Made by a program: the position numbers and the translations under genes
Shown here: one piece after another, positions 44,500 to 64,000 of the stretch
Position numbering within the stretch: the stretch's first letter is position 1
Layout of the letters: each line of letters opens with the position of its first letter
Notes under the pieces: generated by a model
Database searches by the model: none
Told to the model about the DNA's origin: nothing
What the model saw: only the letters and a program-made list of their open reading frames with translations
From: Heterocephalus glaber
Lineage: Eukaryota; Chordata; Mammalia; Rodentia; Bathyergidae
Reading direction: 5' to 3'
Length of the DNA: 64,000 nt
Assembly (NCBI RefSeq): GCF_000247695.1
Contig: NW_004624734.1
Span: forward strand, 8,697,218-8,761,217

Positions 44500-46260
44500 A
44501 TCGCAGAGTGAACAGGAGTAGAAAAGGACTTCAGGTTGGTCAAGGGGTGTTGCAGAGCAAATGGGAGACAGGAAATATATGAGTAGTGAGAGACCTTGGT
44601 GACTGGAGATAGAAGGAAATTAGAGAAATCAAGTAGATTCATTGAAAAACCTCAGTGTACAACCTCAGGCAGGACATTTCACTAGTTGTGCAATGTGATA
44701 GTGTGAATAGGAAGGAGATGAGGATGAGGAGACACATTTGTGAGCAGATGTCAGAAATTTTACTATGAAAGGGAAACATAAAAATAATGCAGTGGTTTTA
44801 GGGTTAAGAGGTTCTTACAAGTTGGGAATTTCTAGAATGTCTTTGTAAGCTTGTGAAAGTAACTCATCAGTGATGTAGGAAAAAGTGAATGACCGAAGAA
44901 GTCAGATGTCCTAGAAGACTCGTAGAGGCATTGGCCTTGGATGGGAACACGGCTATGTATTACACATAATAGGAAACCCAACAGTGTACCTGCAGATAGA
45001 TTAATTAATATGTTGTCTGGAAAAGGAGAAGTTGCTGTCTGGTTTTATTTTCTGATTGAAGAATGCAGTGAGATTTATCAGCTGAAAGTAGGGAGGAGAG
45101 AGGGGGTGATGGTTGAGCAGAGAAGAAGTGGTGTGAATGGTACTCTGAGAAGGAAAGTCAGTCTGCAAAGAAAAGAAGGATTGAAGGGAGTAAGGGCTAT
45201 TTGAGAATTGGGGTTGTGAATTGAAAGAGCAAACAGCCCAGTTGTGTGGGGGTTTTTCTCCTTGTCTGACAGCTGCTGGAGCAGGCAAAGTAAATGACTG
45301 GGGTCGATTAGGGTTGGGATTTCACAATGCAAATACAAAGAAGAACCAGAGAAGTAGATAGTTCAGAGTGTTTGCAAAATAATGACTCATACATGGAAGG
45401 TTGCTGCCCTGAATAGAGACAACAGGGGGTTGCGGATAGTGAAAAAGTGGCCAGTGGATAAGAGCAGTGAGACCAAAGGGTTTTTGCAGTGGGAATTCTT
45501 GAGCAGGTAAGATGGAGTAAGAGAGTGAGATGTTTGAGAAATTTTGAAAGTAGCATAGGCCCTGGTCATTATCAGGTAGGGTGTAACTGGTGATGGGTGG
45601 CCGAAGTGAAACAAAGATTATTGCAGTTAAGAAAGCCAAGGCATTGAGAGCTCAGTATTGCAGCTACTAGAAGAAAGATCAACTCAGGAGCTAAAGTTCT
45701 TAGTGAAACAGATCAGATTCATAGATGCCAGCACTGAGGAGGAAATTAAGAAGGCTACTCATGAACTAGCTGGCTGGCATAAGCTTTATTAGGACTGGAA
45801 TACTTGAAAGGCAAAAGAGAAGGTGTGGTTTGGCAGCTGCAATCAGGAGCTTTTGAGGTCCAGGGAGTGCAAGAGATTTAAAAATAATTTTCAAAGCTCT
45901 TGAGAAGGTTGCAGGAGGAACAGTATCGTTGGGGAACAGCCAGGTATCTGTGGAGACAGGCAGATGAGTTGTAGGTGAAAAGAAGCATACTTCTAGAGTG
46001 CAGACTGAAAAGATTCCCAAGGTGGAAAGGTGGGGTTGGGTCCAGCTGTGAGAAATACACATCAGTAATAATGGATAAGCGAGGAGTCTTTAATTTGGAG
46101 CTGTTACTCAGGTAAACAAGAATAGGAGATGTGGTGGACTTAGCCTTCGGTCATCCTGGTATGAAAGGTGGAATAGTCGGTAGATGAACTTAGGTAGATG
46201 GTGAGAGATCATCAGGTAATTCAGTGACCTTCTGTCCTACTCACATAGCCAGGAAAGGCC
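44500..46260. other. CPSF2 first intron, purine-rich old repeat-like DNA
   Basis: Long minus-strand open frames (for example 45322-45639 and 45766-46062) arise because the plus strand is purine-rich and poor in CTA/TTA. No domain, splice pattern or conserved motif is visible. Confidence 0.45.
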
Positions 46261-46274
46261 AGTTTTACCTTCTT

Positions 46275-46360
46275 TTTTTTTTTGGTGCTGAGTATCGAAC
46301 TCGGATCCTTCTGCTTGCGCAGCAGGCAGTGGAACCACTGAGCCAAATCCCCAGGCCCCT
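46275..46360 (-). mobile_element. ID-like SINE
   Basis: Reverse ID, inserted in the T-run (A-tail) of the neighbouring B1. Confidence 0.85.
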
Positions 46361-46362
46361 TC

Positions 46363-46836
46363 TTTTTTTTTTTTTTTGAGGCAGGGTCTCACTATGTAGT
46401 TCAGGCTGGCCTTGAACTCACTGTGCAGCCCAGGCTGGCCTCGAACTCACAAAGATCCTCCTGCCTCAGCCTCTGAGTGCTGGGATTACAGGCTTGCACC
46501 ACCACGGTCAGCCCAATTTTATTTTAAGGAGCTAAAATTGGAAATGCTGTTGAGTTGAACTTTGTTAATCAACAGTTTTGTCATGGCTGTTCACAGGCAA
46601 ACAGTTGTGGATCCTTAATCTCTTTTTTGGGGGTACCGGGGATCGAACTTGGGACCTTGCACTTGCGAGGCAGGCAGGGGAACCACTGAGCTAAGTCACC
46701 AGCCCTAGATCCTTAATCTCAATAGATGTGTTGATGTTATATCTTTTGGAAGTACATTCATGTAATGGATATCTCAGCATACATTCCATCAAATAATGTT
46801 GAGGACCTGGTGTTTCAGGGATTGCAAACATAAGAT
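46363..46836 (-). repeat. Inverted repeat, right arm, split by an ID SINE
   Basis: B1 (46363-46510), then the body from 46512. The body is interrupted by an ID element (46623-46707) flanked by the identical 13-mer GATCCTTAATCTC (46610-46622 and 46708-46720). Without the ID it aligns with the reverse complement of 35262-35590. Confidence 0.8.
46623..46707 (-). mobile_element. ID-like SINE with 13-bp target duplication
   Basis: Reverse ID (GGTACCGGGGATCGAACTT to CTAAGTCACCAGCCC), inserted after the inverted repeat arm formed. Confidence 0.9.
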
Positions 46837-47214
46837 ACAACTTGTTTTTCAGTAGCTTGCGTTCTCGTGCAAGGTTCTTAACATTAAACTGCTTGAAAAG
46901 TATGTGAATTTTTATGTGTAAATGTACTTTTTGGTTTTTTTAGTATTTTGAGAATGGTGAGGGAGAAGGGAAAGCCTGTAACTTTTATCAGATTCTGAAT
47001 GTGGTCTACTTATTTAAGGTCTAAAAAGACAGAAGGACATATAAACTGGTCGTTGTAATGCAGTGTAATCAGTGCCATCACAGAGCAAAATAAAGGAGGA
47101 CAAGGTCATCGTGAGGAATGAGTTCATTCATCGAGTAAACATTTATGTATTGAGGCACTTGCATGGGGTAGTCTCTAAGTCCAGTAACCCTACATGATAT
47201 TTAAAATTCTTCAA

Positions 47215-47375
47215 GCCAGGAATGGTGGCGCACACCTGTAATCCCATTACTTGGGAGGCTGAGGCAGGAGGATCGCTGGGAGTTTGAAGCTAGCCTGGGC
47301 TACATAGTGAGTTCAGGCGCAGCCTGAACTACAAAGGGAGACTCTGCCTCAAAAAACAAAACAAAACAAAAAAAT
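47215..47375 (+). mobile_element. B1 SINE
   Basis: CCAGGAATGGTGGCGCACAC to GACTCTGCCTCAAAAAAC. Confidence 0.9.
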
Positions 47376-47713
47376 TCTTCAACATCCTTTTACAGATATG
47401 TTAATACTAATGTTTTATATAATGGGATACATAGGTGAGAAAAGATTAGTTGACTTGCAAATCTGTATTTCTCTGATTCCAAAGTCCACTGTTTTGCATT
47501 AAAGCACCCTAGGGAGACACTGAACCGCTGGAAATAAGAGAATGTAGGTCTATGCTTGTACTTTTAAACTTGACAGTGATGGCAGTGAGTCTATAATATG
47601 TTTGCTTTTCACGTTTATGGAATTTCTGTACACTTAAAAATGTGAAATAATTTTAATTTGTATATTACATGTATAAAATTGTGCTTTTGTGCTTAATTAT
47701 GTTTTTCTTTTGA

Positions 47714-62465
<14,752 letters not shown>

Positions 62466-62994
62466 TAAATTTGATCTTTTTGATCAGCACATACTTCATT
62501 AGATTCTGAATACCTTGCCTTGAAAGATGTAGAGACTCATAGTTTGAAACAAAAGTAGAAATGCTGAGAAAAAAAAATTGATATTAGGGGAAATTAATAG
62601 TTTTATTACTTAGTTTAAATGGTTTAAAAAGACTTTCTTTTCCCCATGTACGAAGAGAGGTAAGAAACATGTCTTGGAGAAAGGCATAGGATAAAAGGAA
62701 GTTTTGGTGGTGATTGTATTTAGTTTAGGAAATGGATTATGATCCAAACATTATACATGTTTTAATTATAAGAAGAATGTGAGGCAGGATGAGTAGAACC
62801 ATAGAAAATCTGTAAAATCTGTACCCACTACCAGAAAAATGGCAGAAATCCACTAACTTGCAAATTTGGAAACACCCTTCAGAGTCCCCATTACTTCCCT
62901 GGTGTCAGATCCCTCAGCTGATATCTTTCATGATCTGGTTTCTTCTTTTCTATTGCTTTCTTTATATTTCTTTATTTCTTTTTGTTTTGTGGTT

Positions 62995-63115
62995 TGTTTT
63001 GAGACGGGGTCTTGTTGTGTTGTCTGGGATGGTCTGGAACTCCTAGACTCAAGTGATTCTCCTGCCTCAGCCTCTCAAGTACCTGGGACTACACACACAC
63101 ATGCTACTGTATCTG
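62995..63115 (-). mobile_element. Diverged B1/7SL-type SINE
   Basis: GAGACGGGGTCTTGTTGTG to 'cctgggactacacacacaca'. Confidence 0.75.
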
Positions 63116-63569
63116 CCTTTGTTTTTCTATATTTCTTGTACTTTCTACTCCCATAATGCTTTTTGAGCATATAAGTGGACTTAGGTCATTCCTGGGTTTA
63201 ATTAGGGAAATTCCATTGTCTACTTGGCTCTGTAAAACAATAGAGAGGAAACAAAACAACTTAAGCAACACTAGTGCTTGGCTTTGCTTCTCTGTATTTC
63301 ATGTACTTTGTACTTCCATAATGCTGTCTTTAGCATGTTGTGTACTTAAGTCATTCTTCAGTTTAGTGAGGAAAATTCCCTTGTTTCCCTGGCCCTCTGA
63401 AATAACAGAAAAGAAAACAACTTTAAAAGAAAACAACTGATGAATTTGCTTGCAGTCCCACTTGACCATTGGCCAGTCTGTTTAACATATGGACAGTGCT
63501 CTTTAGCTTTAGTTTCTTTGTCTGAAATTAAAGATAAGAATTAAATGAGGTTTTTCTCTTTCTTTTTTG

Positions 63570-63660
63570 GTGGAGGAGGGGTGGTACTAGGTTTGAAACC
63601 CAGGACCTTGTGCATGCTAGGCAGGTGCTGTGCCTCTGAGCTACACCCCCATCCCTGAAG
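63570..63660 (-). mobile_element. Older ID SINE
   Basis: 'ggtactaggtttgaaaccc' to 'gagctacacccccatccc'. Confidence 0.75.
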
Positions 63661-64000
63661 GTTGTATTCTTAGGGCACTTAGCATAGAACCCGACTTGAA
63701 CTTGAAGTACATAGCCCATAAGTGGTTGCTACTGCTGTTGTTATTCTGTAAACTACAGTTAGAGCTATTGGATTGCAGAGGGTAAAAATCTGCTGCCACA
63801 ACATGGGTGTTAGAGAATAGATGCCTGGATTCTCAAAGGAGTAGGGTGGATTTGGGAGTGATATGTAGACAGTTATAGGAGGTGAGAGAAAGAATGTTGA
63901 AAACAAGTTTTTGATTTTACTTTTCATTAGAACTGTAATATTGGAAGTAAAAATGGGAAGACATGTCTCAGTAGTACACTGAAATAAAGTTGAAGGCCTA

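Noticed and set aside
45322..46062. Cluster of nested minus-strand open frames
   Set aside because: They result from purine-rich plus-strand sequence; no domain, promoter or splice structure.

Overview
This window is nuclear DNA from a placental mammal, almost certainly a rodent outside the mouse/rat group. It holds three syntenic genes with conserved exons: the 5' nine exons of ATXN3 (minus strand), all of NDUFB1 (minus strand), and the first nine coding exons of CPSF2 (plus strand). This order and orientation match human 14q32.12 (established knowledge). The rodent call comes from the repeats: many B1 SINEs (most with the internal duplication that reads 'agttcaaggccagcctg' twice), tRNA-derived ID-like SINEs ending in a 'ggtacca' box, and fused B1-ID (B1-dID-type) dimers. 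The ID subtype and the B1-dID fusions argue against Mus and Rattus. A castorimorph such as a kangaroo rat is my guess, not a demonstration.

Layout. Bases 1-5538 are ATXN3 intron 9, with old LTR, hAT and SINE copies; the polyglutamine exon lies beyond the left edge. Bases 5539-29027 carry ATXN3 exons 9 to 1. Intron 8 contains a processed AMD1 pseudogene that still shows the relic of its regulatory upstream ORF. The CpG-rich ATXN3 promoter lies at about 28.8-29.3 kb. Bases 29.3-33.3 kb are intergenic and mostly old repeats, including two reverse-oriented MaLR-type LTRs. NDUFB1 occupies 33.3-39.6 kb in three exons; the first encodes an in-frame N-terminal extension that gives exactly 105 residues. 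A CpG island at 39.3-40.3 kb is a head-to-head promoter for NDUFB1 and CPSF2. CPSF2 coding exons run from 47750 to 62398, where the window leaves the gene after about residue 480.

Functions are unrelated: ATXN3 is a deubiquitinase, NDUFB1 a small respiratory complex I membrane subunit, and CPSF2 (CPSF100) a scaffold of the mRNA 3'-end processing machinery. NDUFB1 and CPSF2 probably share promoter control.

The most interesting non-genic structures are: an inverted repeat pair of about 90% identity (35.3-35.6 kb and 46.4-46.8 kb) that brackets the shared promoter and includes a B1 on both sides; a family of very short hAT-like MITEs with 8-bp target duplications; a hAT transposase fossil in CPSF2 intron; a U6 snRNA 5'-end fragment embedded in a SINE; a cluster of three CACGTG boxes in the ATXN3 promoter; and an exon-like island antisense in ATXN3 intron 8. 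I found no CRISPR, operon or prokaryotic system.
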